Positions 10,961 through 22,161 of a DNA stretch of 64,000 bases are shown in pieces. Source of the DNA: Muricea muricata. Lineage: Eukaryota > Cnidaria > Anthozoa > Malacalcyonacea > Plexauridae. The notes beneath the pieces are model-generated. The model was not told the origin of the DNA. It made no database searches and saw only the letters and a list, made by a program, of their open reading frames with translations. The DNA lies in NCBI GenBank assembly GCA_963855995.1, contig OY979716.1, positions 37,185,390-37,249,389 of the forward strand, written 5' to 3'. A program made the position numbers and the translations under genes. The stretch's first letter is position 1, and each line of letters opens with the position of its first letter.

Positions 10961-13119
10961 CTTTTGAGATTTTGTAGGAAAATGTTTGCCAGATAATCAT
11001 GCTTCAGGTGAAATGTAAGGACGAACAGGTCTTGTTGAAGACTGCTGCTCCATTAGTGGACTCACTAATTGATTCGCTAGTAGCTCGCGAAAGGCCTGAT
11101 GGAGGTTTTTTCTACCTTGTAGTTCAGGATGCTGGACCTTGAATACAATGAAGGCGTTTGATAAGCACAGCTCTACCAAACGAAAAAATAACTTCACCAC
11201 TTCACACCTTTTCTTTGCATTGAGTAGTATGAAAGACGCTGCATAAATCAACTGCTCCCATATTCTTGTTATAGGACACTATAATATCTGGCTTAAGTAC
11301 AGGATCTTGCTCGTCTTTTCTGGGTTGAATAAGAGAAACAGAGTTCCCTTTCTCTGAAGAAAGGGCAAGAACATCCCTCTTGTCCTTCCAGTGAACAGCC
11401 ATAATTTTTCCAGTTGACCAGAAACGTGTTTTGCCCTTTTTCAGCTTGTCTTTTCCAAGTTTTCTATTTGCTCTCACAGTTCCAGATGCTAAAGTTCCCT
11501 TTTCTAGCAAGTCATTCAATAATAACACAGAGCTAAAAAAGTTGTCAAAATAAACAACATGTCCCTTGTGAAGGAAGTTTTCCATTAGAGAGAGAGTACA
11601 AACCTGTAACACAAACCATGCTCTTTTCCAAGTATTGTCCTGTTCTGCTCCGGTGTATATTGAAAAATTTAAACAGAAACCAGTAACAGCCTTAGCAAGA
11701 ACCCAAATCTTGATTCCAATTTTTTTCGGTTTCTTAAGCATGTACTGCAAAAAACTAATTTGCCATTTTGTACCTAACATTTGTTCATTAACACTCAATG
11801 ATCGTTCTGGTGTATGGTACTTAGTGAATGTATTTTTTACAACTTCGACCATAGGGGCAACGTGGAAAAGTTTATAACCAGGTTGTCCTCTGTTTGGACG
11901 CTTGGAATTATCATTCACATGAAAATATCGCAGTATTTCATAAAATCGATTCCGTGACATTACCAATTTGAGCCATGGTATTGAAAACATGCCCTCTTGC
12001 CAATAGTCATGCAACCTTGGTAGTACGCACAATCCCATGGCAATAAATATCCCAAAAAAAGCTTGGATATCATTCTGATTTACAGTAAAGAAATTGGCAC
12101 CTTTCTGTGTTTGCATATAAATTTGTCTGTGCCACAGTTTCTGCTAACAACTGTTGTGTAAAAAACAACATGAAATAATCAGTTATGTTTGTCAAGTTGG
12201 AAAGTCTCTTTAGTCCTGGATTTTCCAAATACTTTATATGAATGTTTATGTCTTCACAAGTTTCCTTTGGAGATTTCCATTGAAAAATACCTTCCTTGTC
12301 TCTTTTTTGCTGAGGACTTTTTACTTTTCTTACTCCTAGTATCTTTCTTACCACATGTCGTTTTACTTCTCTTTCGCCTTTTAGGAGGACTTGACTCACC
12401 ACTTTCATCCTCATCTAGATCCTAAACAAAATGGAGAACTAAATATTCCTCACTGAACAGCATTTTCAATCAAAATATAAGTGCTACCTTATGTTATAAA
12501 GACATTACAAACTGCTTATCATTGTTGGAGAAATTGATACATTATGTGAAATTAGAAGCAAATGCTTTCAAACAAACAGAATCTTGTTCTATCAAAGCAT
12601 TGTGAATAATGAACAAATTAGATCATTATTCAAGCACCATCAGCATAGCAAAAATAAAAAACTATATCTAAAGACAACAAAGTGTCATTCTAAGCACTCA
12701 AAGCAATTGCACTTACCAATGGAACAAAATCTACATCATGATTTAAGACTGGCTCTCTATTCAAGATTTGTCCTTTGAAGTTGGCAGATATCTTCAGTTG
12801 ACTTATCAAATTCCTCCTCACTCTCTGAAGACGTTTCGCTATCATTTGCCATCATATCATCATCACTTTCCGACTCTATTGCAGCCAGAACGCCCTCTAC
12901 CGATAGTATTGTTTTTCCCTTGTGCGCCATTTTGAAAATCCAATAATAAAAAAGCACGAAAGTCTTTCAAAATTTACACCTTAAAATTATTCTGGTAAAA
13001 CTTGTCAACAGGGGTATTAATAGACAATGTAGGACTATTTTCAGACCATATTTTCGATTTTATATGAAGTATTGCTATAGAATTCAGCATGGGGATGAAA
13101 AACATCCCCAATGGGTTAA

Positions 13120-14237
13120 AAAATACAAACTAGGCTTTAAGGTTTAGTAAAGTTTGTACATCCCAACAATGTTACATGCGTCTACTGCCAGTAATTGGAA
13201 AGTATATTGAAAGTCGATTACATTACAGAAACTGTGAATGCAGATATTTTCAGTGAATTACATAGCGCGAGATAAGGCTATTAGCCAAAGCGGGTAACTG
13301 CAACTTGTTCAATTTTATCAAGGATAACATATTTTTAATAAAAACTCAGGCGAAATTTCCACATATTTACATGTTTTATATGGATGTTGTTATAGTATGC
13401 AGTGGGGGGTCTTCGAAGGCCTGTGTTTTCACGAGCTGCTTTGAGCATAGACTGAACTATTATTTCTTTCTGAAGAGATTAAAACCAATGACAAAAAATT
13501 GCATTTGTATCAATGGTGTGAGTTGGTTGCCATTGTTATGAACGTTTTTTTAAATTGAGAATTGCATATATTGATCGATATTCCAGGCAAAACGTAATTT
13601 TGTCAAGGGTATACAGGGTATATAAAAAAAGGTGATCCAACCCTTAGCTATCTTAATTACTATGCACACAGCATATTTCATGCAATTTAGACAATTTTTT
13701 AGGTTACAAATTGACGTTTTACATGATAGGCGCACTCGCTTATAAAATTTCGCCAATAAAGTCCCACAAGAATTAGGGCATTTTTTATTAACCTTTCGTG
13801 CTAACATTATACTCACCCTTTCCATAATGTATTTGTAAAATTTTGGAGCGCCTTCAATCGCAAGAATTCCTGTTGCTTTGAATTCCAAATGTCTTTCAAT
13901 GAGGCCAGTTTTGAGATGAAATCATCCTTATCCACCTACTGCAATTAATAATTGCATAGAAATTCAGACATCGTGTCATATGGAGCTATACATTTGGGAT
14001 GATGTGTGAAATATAACTTGGTTGTTTTGGGCTGTAGTTCATCAAGTTGACATTGAAAACATGCTATATAAAATTCCAGTGACTTAATCATTGCAGACCT
14101 CCGTGAGTATGTCTAAATATTTGTAATTATTTAAAACACAAAAAAATCATTTAATCGTTTTTGATTTTAACTCGATTGCTCTTTTTTCAGTTCAAAGGTG
14201 TGTGCATGGAATAAGCCACTTTATACAAAAAAGGCAA
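13120..14237. other. Non-coding stretch with small dispersed repeats
   Basis: The segment 13263-13333 (atagcgcgagataaggctat onward) recurs inverted at about 34669-34738, and 13331-13380 (aaaactcaggcgaaatttcc) recurs inverted at about 31331-31380. No gene is supportable. Confidence 0.45.
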
Positions 14238-15122
14238 TCAAAAGAGTGACAAACCTTTCTCCCAGGTTTCCCCTACGTGATGTCCAAATATGTGGTATAG
14301 GAATTCTTTCTGAATTTTTTTGGCACGTTAGATGTCTTCAGTTGATCCTTGCAGTTTTCTTGGAAATGGTTGAAACACCTAAGGTGCACCACGTAAGGAA
14401 TTGAATTTCATTGCTCTGAATAGCTCTTCTTCTCCATCTGTACCGAAGGCTAAAATTCCACGTGTTTCCTTATTCAGACTTACGATCTTACTAAAGAAAT
14501 GGTTGTATGCATCAAATGATTTAGTTTGATTTATCAACATTGGATCAATCATTGCCGGGTGTGACCTTTGACTGCGTCTACTACTTTCAAATTTCTATAC
14601 AACGTTACTGTCACATTAAATCTGCCAAGGTTAAACATGGGATCAGCACCAAAAACAGAGATATCTTCGGGTTCGGTGCAAAACATTGCCAAATCCTCCA
14701 GCAGCCCATCAAACCCTAGCACACAATGCAACTCTGGTGCTCCAGTAACTTCTCTAATGAATGGCTGTTCGTTGCGGTTCATTGATGCCGTTTACACTGC
14801 TCCAAAAGTACCGCCAAAGAATCCGTTTTATTGAAGTTTTTTACTTTGTGTTCACGTCTAGTGTATTTTGCTTGGTCTCTATTTCTTGGTAGATCGCTCA
14901 TTGATACAGCATTCATGACACTGCCTTTTTCTTCATGAACCGAGTGATACGCTGCTTGTAGTGGTTTTGATGCTGACTCGTGTTGTAGCTTTTTAACTAT
15001 GCTCTCCTTTGTTCATACATAAACTGGGGGATGTCTTCTTTTGCTGTTACCGTCAGCTTTTGGTTGAATGGGGTGTTCAACTTCGTCAAACAAGTATTGG
15101 ATGAACACAAGTTGACGATTTT
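14238..15122 (-). pseudogene. MULE-like transposase fragment
   Basis: From a possible acceptor (cttttcatttag, about 15123) the minus strand reads an N-terminal block (RQLVFIQYLFDEVEHPIQ), a block ending SMSDLPRNRDQAKYTRRE, then (frame 14782-14549) LHCVLGFDGLLEDLAMFC and FGADPMFNLGRFNVTVTLYR, then ILAFGTDGEEELFRAM, LRCFNHFQENCKD and FLYHIFGHHVGETWEKGL. The pair GADPMFN and GTDGEEELFRAM matches the first two Asp motifs of MULE-type DDE transposases (DaTFn... and tDge.al..A). At least four frame changes or stops are needed to read it through, so it is dead. The family is common and poorly named in invertebrate genomes; the MULE assignment is inference from these motifs. Confidence 0.6.
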
Positions 15123-15323
15123 CTAAATGAAAAGTCATGCATGAAATTAACTGTTCTCAGTTATGTAGCTATTAGAGTCCACAGCAACGGTTACAGTACA
15201 TGATGCGTGCTCCTGCCATGTTTTGTGCGTGGTGGGCAAACGGAATGTAAACAAACTAGCCAATGCAATGTTTCCCACCCTGGCACACAAGGGTGCTAGT
15301 TCAACACGCGACTGGAAATTGTA

Positions 15324-16036
15324 GTGCCTGGCAGAAAATGCATTGCGGACGTATTATTTTTCAAAAATGGTAATGAGGGTATTTCCCAGTTATTGTCTGA
15401 AATCAAAAGGCCTATCCACCGAGCTGTTTGTTTAGGAAAGGTTTTGTGCCCTCATAATGAATGCGTTGCCAAACGAGATTTTTTTCGAAAATGGCATTGT
15501 TCATCATTATCGAATACGCCATAAGCAAGAGTTTTCAGTGTGTCAAAGAAGTGAGTCCCTTCGAATTTGCATGGAACTGCACAAACAGGAAACGAAAGAT
15601 TGCTTGGAGAGAATATTCGAATATCGCCGAACAAATGTAAGTGCCATAAACCTTTGATGCGCATACAAGACCCTTTAATTTTTAGCCAGAAGTGAATTGA
15701 AAATATGAAACGAACTGCATTGTTTGATATTAAATTTTATGTAAAGTTTCTTTTGTATATTTTCGTTAAACGTAAAACCAAGGCTTCCGAGAGGTCACTG
15801 TACAATGTTCTGGTCGCATTGTAACATGTGCCACATACAGTGAATGCGAAGTTGTGCAATTCATGTGCTTGTTGTTGTTCCACGGCGGTATACCCCAGTC
15901 ATATAGTAAAGGAAATAAACCTTGTGAGATTGTGGCAACAAGTGTGGGGGTGGAAGCAAGATTCCATTGCTGGTACATAAAAAAACAAAGTGGTAGTGAT
16001 GTATCTTTTCAAGTTCAGGCCTGCTTTGTTAAAAGG
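15324..16036 (+). pseudogene. Unrecognised two-exon gene fragment
   Basis: Exon-like piece 1 starts after the acceptor aaattgtag at 15323 and reads CIADVLFFKNGNEGISQLLS and HNECVAKRDFFRKWHCSS. After one frameshift near 15500 it continues YRIRHKQEFSVCQRSESLRI and KQETKDCLERIFEYRRTN, to a strong phase-0 donor, AAT|gtaagt, at 15637. Piece 2 (from about 15794) reads VTVQCSGRIVTCATYSECEV, FMCLLLFHGGIPQSYSKGNK and EARFHCWYIKKQSGSDVSFQ, ending at another phase-0 donor, AAAAGG|gtatgt (16037). Composition and the two good donors argue that it is a real, partly decayed gene. It is Cys-rich. I do not recognise a domain. The first exon and the 3' end are not identified. Confidence 0.4.
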
Positions 16037-16800
16037 GTATGTGTTTTGAACACTAAATCACATTAAAGCTCATTTCATAATTTACTATTTTAATGCATAT
16101 ATGTGCTAACTTGTGTTTTTAAAAGATGTGAACACAGCTGCCAAGACTTACTTGGGGACCCATGGCAAAATTTGGCCTTTAAAGCTTTGTAGTTTTTTGA
16201 AATTCCCCCTTTGCCCCCTTCCCCTCTCTTGCCACCCCTGGATGCAAAATATTTAAATTATTAACAGTGGCATTGCCACCTGACAATTTAGTGCTGTTAT
16301 GACAATGTTTGGAATTACCTAACTGTGAAAACAATCAATTTATAAAAAAAAATGAATAAAAATACTGTCGTACAATAATTTGAAATTTGCATAGCGGGAC
16401 TAAATTGTTGGGCTGGCTTAATGCCACTGATTATTACTCAAAGCAAAGTAACTCAAAGCTGTCAAAGTACAAACATGGGTATACATGTGTTGTCATTTTA
16501 ATGCAATAGCTGTACTTTGGACCTTTTTCATACGTGTCAACTGGTATATCTGGGGCCAAAAGAAAAACTAGGAAAGATTTAGTACAAGGACACAGGGGCA
16601 GATCAATTTTCATCTGACAGGAAAGGTACAGATTGCCCAAAGGGGTTCACTGGTGCACTACCAAGGAGTTGACCAAACATTATCAGCAACCCTCAGAAAG
16701 CCCACCCCTGCAAGGACACATATAGACAATTTGCAACCAGCAATCATTTTTGTTTAAGGATTTTCACCATCATCAGCCTTCTAGTATTTGTACTGTAACA

Positions 16801-18440
16801 ATGGATTTATTATCATCGGAAGACGTTGTTCAAGCAACAGAAGACCTACCCCAACCTACTGGAGACACCTATCTCGACTTACTTCAAAATGTTTTCCATC
16901 ATGAAAATTTTAGGGGCATACAAAGAAGAGTGGTAAGTGAAATAGCAGCTAATAAGGACATATTGGCAGTTATACCAACAGGTGGAGGAAAGTCAATATG
17001 CTACTGGGTTCCAGGTCTACTAGCAAATGGATTGACAGTGGTTATCACTCCATTAATGGCACTGATGAATGACAAACATTTGAAATTACAGAGCTATGGA
17101 CTAAACGTGTGCTGCATCAATTCGACGATGGCACCAGAGGAAAGAGATATCATATTTCATGAAATAACCAGCAAAGACACAGGCTACATTTTTTTCTATT
17201 TGACACCAGAATTTGCATTGTCTGACCCTGCTATGGCATGTTTTAAAGCAATAACAGATAAAATGGAACGTTATTGCAGTTTGTGATTGATGAAGCTCAT
17301 TGTGTTGATACCTGGGGGAAAACATCCAGTCCAACCTATGCACAGCTAATTGAGCTTAAGCAGTTCAAAACACCCATTGTGGCATTTACAGGAACTGCAA
17401 CCAATGCAACCAAGCAACGAATAGTAGAAAAACTGGGATTAGTTCAACCTGTCATCCTTCAAGCATCGTGTAATAGGGAAAACCTAACTTTCAAAGTCAA
17501 TCATAAAAGAGGCCCACATGCAAAAGAAGATGTGGCAAACTATGTTCAGGAGCATTTTGTCAATGTCTGTGGTATTATGTACGGTTTTAGTGCCAAAGAC
17601 ACAGTTGAGTTGGCTTATATCTTTAAATCAAAAAGTATGTCAGCAGTATATTACCACGGCCAGCTTGACTACTTCAAAAAAACTGACAATGCTTGTGCTT
17701 GGATGACTGGAAAGGCAAAGGTTATATGTGCCACTAGTGCATTCGGAATGGGCATTGATAAACCTGATGTGCGTCTTGTAATTCATCTTAGTATACCTAG
17801 ATCTCTGGAAGAATATTATTAGGAAGCTGGCAGAGCTGGCCGTGATGGAAACAAATCAGAGTGTATTTTAATGTATCGGTTTGAAGATAGAAACAAACTG
17901 ATTCAATTGATTGCCAAATCATCCTCAGAAGACCACATGGAATTTCAAACACATTCTTTAAACACTGTTGTGTCCTATTGTATGTCATCAGAATGCCAAA
18001 GGAAACTGATAATGAATCATTTTGATGATAAGTCTGAAATTAATTGCAACAGAGGCTGTGACAATTGTTTGAAAACCCCAGCAGTACCAACGGATTTCAC
18101 CACAGAAACTGTCAACATGTGCCTCTGCATTGATGAAATGTTGGCTGTAAATGCAAAAATTAATGTCAAGCAGCTGGCTCTTACTTTTAAAGGATCCAAG
18201 TCAAAGCGTGATGTTGAAATAAAGGGATTCCATCTTATTCCGCATTATGGTGTGGGGCAGCATGCTTTTAAAAATGATGCAGACACTATCAAATTTGTAC
18301 AGCATCTCATCATCAATGAAATTTTGATGGAGAACATTCAGACAGCAGATGAAAAATTAACATTACCGTTTATTACACTTGGGAAACAGGCCAGCTTGGT
18401 AAAAAGTGGAGAACTAAAAATTGTTTTTACCATGCAGTAA
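16801..18440 (+). pseudogene. RecQ-family DNA helicase pseudogene, intronless
   Basis: ATG at 16801 opens a RecQ core without introns. Visible: FRGIQRRVV (RecQ Q-like entry), Walker A PTGGGKS at residues 59-65, VITPLMALMND (motif Ia), DEAH box at 17289-17300, FTGTATNATKQRI (motif III), YYHGQLD and AFGMGIDKPDVRLVIHLSIP (motifs IV-V), EAGRAGRDG (motif VI), a Zn-binding region with CMSSECQRKL and CNRGCDNC, and an RQC-like winged helix (ALTFKGSKSKRDVEIKGF). RecQ enzymes unwind DNA 3'-5' during recombination and repair. A one-base frameshift near 17270, just before the DEAH box, and a TAG at 17820-17822, where QEAGRAGRDG would normally have Gln, break the frame. The usual WGHDFRP reads WGKTSSP. 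No HRDC domain follows. An AATAAA lies at about 18482. It could be a processed pseudogene or a helicase once carried by a mobile element. Confidence 0.85.
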
Positions 18441-19746
18441 CATGTTTGCATAACAACTATATTATGGTACTGTAGATACATAAATAAAAGTTGTCTTGGA
18501 TAGTTGCATCAGTACTTAATTATATTGTTGAACAAATTCGATTAGTAATAGTAGTTTTGGTGATAACTATACTGCAGTATATTAAACTATTAAATTGTTC
18601 ACTGGACTAACAATGAAAATAGTTTTTATTCACCTTTTTGCAAATACCAGAATTCTTTGCAGTTATTAACAGTAAGTAAAATGGCCAACTAATATTGTTA
18701 GGATGTTCGATTATTTGGGCGTCCAGAAGCAGAACAATAATTTCACATTATTTTTGTATTTTGAAACTTTATGTACAAACTCTTAGTTCCAAAAAAATCA
18801 ATTTCTAAGCAGCAAAGCATTAAGACCTGATTCCACGCCAGCAAAATTCTTCGCAAGAGGCTGTTTATGCGAAATACCGATGGTTGGGCATGACTGATTC
18901 TTTTCAATTCTCTCACTTTTTTTGCTTTCACAGTGAGTAGAACTGATTTCTACTCATTCGTGAAGCAAAATTTTTTCACGCATAGAGTGAATTAAATGGA
19001 ATTATTCGTGTCCAATCATCTGTATTCCGCATAAACAGGTTCTTGGAAAGAATTTGGCTGGTGTGGAATCAGGCCTTTATGGTGTTTGCAAGAGGCAAAT
19101 AATGATAAAAAATTGCAGCTATTAACTTTACAGCTACAGTACAATGAGCTTGTACATCTTAGCTGGGCAAGCATATTAAGCACAACAATGATAAATTTGA
19201 TCACTCAAATGCATTTAAAAAGTCTGTATGTCACATATATATATAGACCCCAGTTTTGCTAAAGCAATCAAACTTTTTAGCAAAATAAAATGGGCAGGAA
19301 CATTGTACTCACAAGCAAGGCATGGCTATTTTTATGTGCAATTTCTGGTCATGAGTATTTTCTAATTGAACATTTATTAGTACAACATCCAGTACTGTAT
19401 GTTTTCATGTATTTCTGAGCAAATACAGTGTAGTTTAAACCAAAGGCATACATGCAAATAAATTTTGGGAACAACATTATGCATGAAACATTTTTTGTTG
19501 TTGTCAATAAAATGCCCTTATTTTTGGTAATGTTTAAATAGGGACTAGGGACATGCTCCCTCGAAAAAATTTTAACATAAAATGCAATTTCATGCATTCT
19601 GAGCCATGTATTTACTCCAAACTTTGCTTTGAAAAACATATTTATACCTTGTCCAAACAGCTTAAAACTGCTGCCTGAAAAGTGTTAGTTCTGCCAAAAC
19701 TAGAGGGCTGCTGCCTCTGAAGCCCAACCTTTCTTTCGCTGTACAC
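18441..19746. other. Intergenic region holding one MITE
   Basis: Apart from the inverted-repeat element at 18823-19076, only AT-rich sequence and short uninformative frames are seen. Confidence 0.45.
18823..19076. mobile_element. MITE with about 55-bp terminal inverted repeats
   Basis: The left end agacctgattccacgccagc and the reverse complement of the right end, ggcctgattccacaccagcc, match, and the match continues through ctgtttatgcg.aatac for about 55 bp with a few substitutions. The internal part is about 140 bp and non-coding. Flanking sequences are TTAA-like on the left and TTTA-like on the right, so no clean target duplication is claimed and the superfamily is left open. Confidence 0.65.
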
Positions 19747-20522
19747 CTATGGCCAAAACTGAAACATTTTTAACCTATTATAACACATTACCATATTGCA
19801 GTGTAAATATTCCACCTTACTGTAACACACTTTCAAGTGATGCCTTTTGAAATGAGTGAAAGTTTTCATGATGTTTTGACTGGAATTTATCTTTAACCTT
19901 TTTTCACCCTTCTTAATTACAGCCATACAAACCTTTGAAACAGGTTTACTTGGCACAGGTGCACTCTTCAAAGGAAACTCCACAGGTACTTTACCAGATG
20001 ACATGGCAAAAAACTTGCTGGCAAGACAAAACCACATTCCCTTAACAACATCTGGCAATGAACTTTGCTCCTTATGTTTAGTTGTCTGGTGGTAGTTAAA
20101 ACAACTGACATATGCACGCCTAACAGAACCAAGAATGTCAAGATTACCCAATAACCGTTCACACATTTGAACAGATGTATGACCTACAATATAATAATAT
20201 TAGGATTAATGAATATACAGTAGGTAAACAGAACAGAGTGCAATTCATGATAAAAAATCACAAATAGTGTTAATCAATTGCACAACATTGCCATATGACT
20301 TTTCGTTTTATTATATGGTGACAAGTTACTGTCATTTACGAGGAGTACCATTAATCAAATTTTGAACTCCCTTCCACCAATCAAATTGCAGTAATTTTAT
20401 CATGTGTATTATAGGAGCTCACAGTAATTGGCACATGCTGTTGTGGTGACCTTGCCCTTGTGGCATAGCCCAATAAAAGAACATCAAAATAGATGTTACA
20501 TTTAACTCAGGCTGGAGATTTA

Positions 20523-20636
20523 CTGCCGATTCAGGTTGAGCATTTTGCGGAAGTGTTGGTGACGTTTGTTGTGGGCGTTGCAACATGACGTTTCTATGCG
20601 GGCAAATGAGTGTTTCTAAGTGAAGGACATTGCGTT
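20523..20636 (+). repeat. Left terminal inverted repeat of the two-gene transposon
   Basis: Starts ctgccgattcaggttgag directly after TA. It matches the reverse complement of 24842-24955 over its length, including gggcgttgcaac and tttctatgcgggcaaatg. The upstream GTG of the zinc-knuckle frame lies inside it, but the first ATG (20677) lies outside. Confidence 0.85.
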
Positions 20637-20676
20637 GAACAGAAGCAAGCAATGCTTTTTGTATGCTTATGGAGAA

Positions 20677-22161
20677 ATGTCTTTGATTCAGATTAAAGTT
20701 GTTTATAATTATTACTCGAGTAAACGCATCACACCAATATATATATTAGAGGAAGAATTGCAAAACTCTTCATTTGAAGTGTTTAAAACGCGTGTAATTA
20801 AAGATATCCCGCTCTTAGCGAAAGCAACCTCTCTGCGTTGGACCATAGACGACGATGGACTCGATGTTGACTTGTCGCCAGGCTACTTTAATATCCAAAT
20901 GAAAGGCATTTTGACTAAAGAAAAGAGCATTAGAATAAATGCGATCGAATTCGAATCACGGATAGTATCTACATTGTCTTCGAATCAAGCAACGGACAAA
21001 TACTCAAGTACCGATGACAAACAGCCAAAGCAAAATATAAGAGCTCGTGCGCGAAAGAAATTAAATCTACCTGAACGAGATAACTCGAGGTTGGGCTTTG
21101 TCTTTGCAGGAGAATCGGACGTTGACTCGAACAACGAAGATACCGAGGAAAACGAAACACGCATAATCATGCCACTGGAAAGGTACGCTACAAAACAGAA
21201 ACAAACAGTTGATAAAATTTCCTTAGAGCTAGAAGAGGGAACACGCAAACTACGAAAGTTTGATGAAAGAATTGGCCGGGCGTCGACCCAGAATGAAGGA
21301 AGTTTATCCACTTGTGGGGACTGCCACCTAAAACTTGGACATACCAAGAAAATATGTACCTTCTCTCCATGTAGATCTGCATTTTCGTGTGGCATTCTTT
21401 CGAAGCACATGAATGAAAAGGCCGAACGTACGGCTATCGAAAGGAACGTAGGGCGAACACGTGTTAGGTTGAACAATGCACAAATGGAAATGAACGATGC
21501 TAGTCAGGCTGCACACAAGCTAACACAATCCGTTTCAAAACGGATTGAAGATATTGTTATTGCCGAACGGCCAGACAGATACGTCAGTTTTGGGCTGCGA
21601 AACTGGGCCCTGCTAAATAGAGATGTGGCTACTCTTCAAAAACGCCTCAAAGGGAAGCTCCCTTCGCGAGAGAATGTACAGACACTTCTTGATGAGATTG
21701 TCAACACTAACTTTTCGAATTCTTGTAAAGCAAAGCAAGAATCTAGCTGCACGGCCACCAGTGCATCGGCTTTCAGCGAGACAGATCATAGAATTAGTTC
21801 GCACAAACGTCTTCTGGCTGAAAATTATGCCATAAAATTTCCAGGCCCAAAACAGACACTGCCAGCATCACAAGGAATCTGTATTAGCGATAATTTGGAC
21901 GACTTCAAACTGGCACTGAAACTTCGACATGAAGAAATATCCACTGCCAAAAGTTCAAAGGAAAATTTGATGACATCGACACAAAGTTCGCGTAAACAAA
22001 TCCTATTCGATGATGATAACTCCAATCCTGAGCCACTGCAACAACACTTCGAATCCACTGATGCTGATCGGGAAAAACGGAAAGACGATAATATAGAATT
22101 TGAGGCAGATGCTGCAGCTGCTTTGTTGCAGTTAAAACGCCGCAGAGAGTCACAGTCATGA
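20677..22161 (+). CDS. Transposon accessory protein with zinc-knuckle-like Cys cluster, 494 aa
   Basis: An uninterrupted frame runs from ATG at 20677 to TGA at 22161; the frame is open a little further upstream but only from non-ATG codons. Residues 1-80 are a compact N-terminal domain (MSLIQIKVVYNYYSSKRITP, then LRWTIDDDGLDVDLSPGYF) that could be PB1-like. Residues 120-200 are charged and acidic. Residues 213-238 form a Cys/His cluster, CGDCHLKLGHTKKIC then SPCRSAFSCG: Cys213, Cys216, His222 and Cys227 form a CX2CX5HX4C variant knuckle, with Cys232 and Cys238 after it. A helical region follows, and the C-terminus is basic (LLQLKRRRES). It probably binds nucleic acid or the transposase. It lies inside the transposon, convergent with the transposase. 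I recall related Cys-cluster proteins in invertebrate genomes but no assigned function. Confidence 0.75.
   Translation: MSLIQIKVVYNYYSSKRITPIYILEEELQNSSFEVFKTRVIKDIPLLAKATSLRWTIDDDGLDVDLSPGYFNIQMKGILTKEKSIRINAIEFESRIVSTLSSNQATDKYSSTDDKQPKQNIRARARKKLNLPERDNSRLGFVFAGESDVDSNNEDTEENETRIIMPLERYATKQKQTVDKISLELEEGTRKLRKFDERIGRASTQNEGSLSTCGDCHLKLGHTKKICTFSPCRSAFSCGILSKHMNEKAERTAIERNVGRTRVRLNNAQMEMNDASQAAHKLTQSVSKRIEDIVIAERPDRYVSFGLRNWALLNRDVATLQKRLKGKLPSRENVQTLLDEIVNTNFSNSCKAKQESSCTATSASAFSETDHRISSHKRLLAENYAIKFPGPKQTLPASQGICISDNLDDFKLALKLRHEEISTAKSSKENLMTSTQSSRKQILFDDDNSNPEPLQQHFESTDADREKRKDDNIEFEADAAAALLQLKRRRESQS

Larger units (their letters stand above)
10490..12930 (-). pseudogene. piggyBac transposase, frameshifted and interrupted
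   Basis: Pieces in order on the minus strand: ATG at 12930 with an acidic start (MAHKGKTILSVEGVLAAIES); a frameshift, then ...VLNHDVDFVPL to a donor (CCATTG|gtaagt, about 12716); an intron to an acceptor tttgtttag at about 12423; a basic linker; a frameshift into the DDE_Tnp_1_7 core (12116-11202); a frameshift near 11240 into the C-terminal core (11251-10997); and finally the Cys-rich finger at 10640-10490 (RCFGCGNEKS, FCRKCNQHICPKCF). piggyBac enzymes cut and paste at TTAA using three Asp. Here the second (VVYFDNFF) and third (MGAVDL) are present, but the first, normally SVDEQM, reads SVNEQM, with the Asn codon at 11787-11789. The copy is dead. A TTAA followed on the minus strand by CCCATTGGGGATG lies at 13116-13119 and may be its right end. 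Confidence 0.85.
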
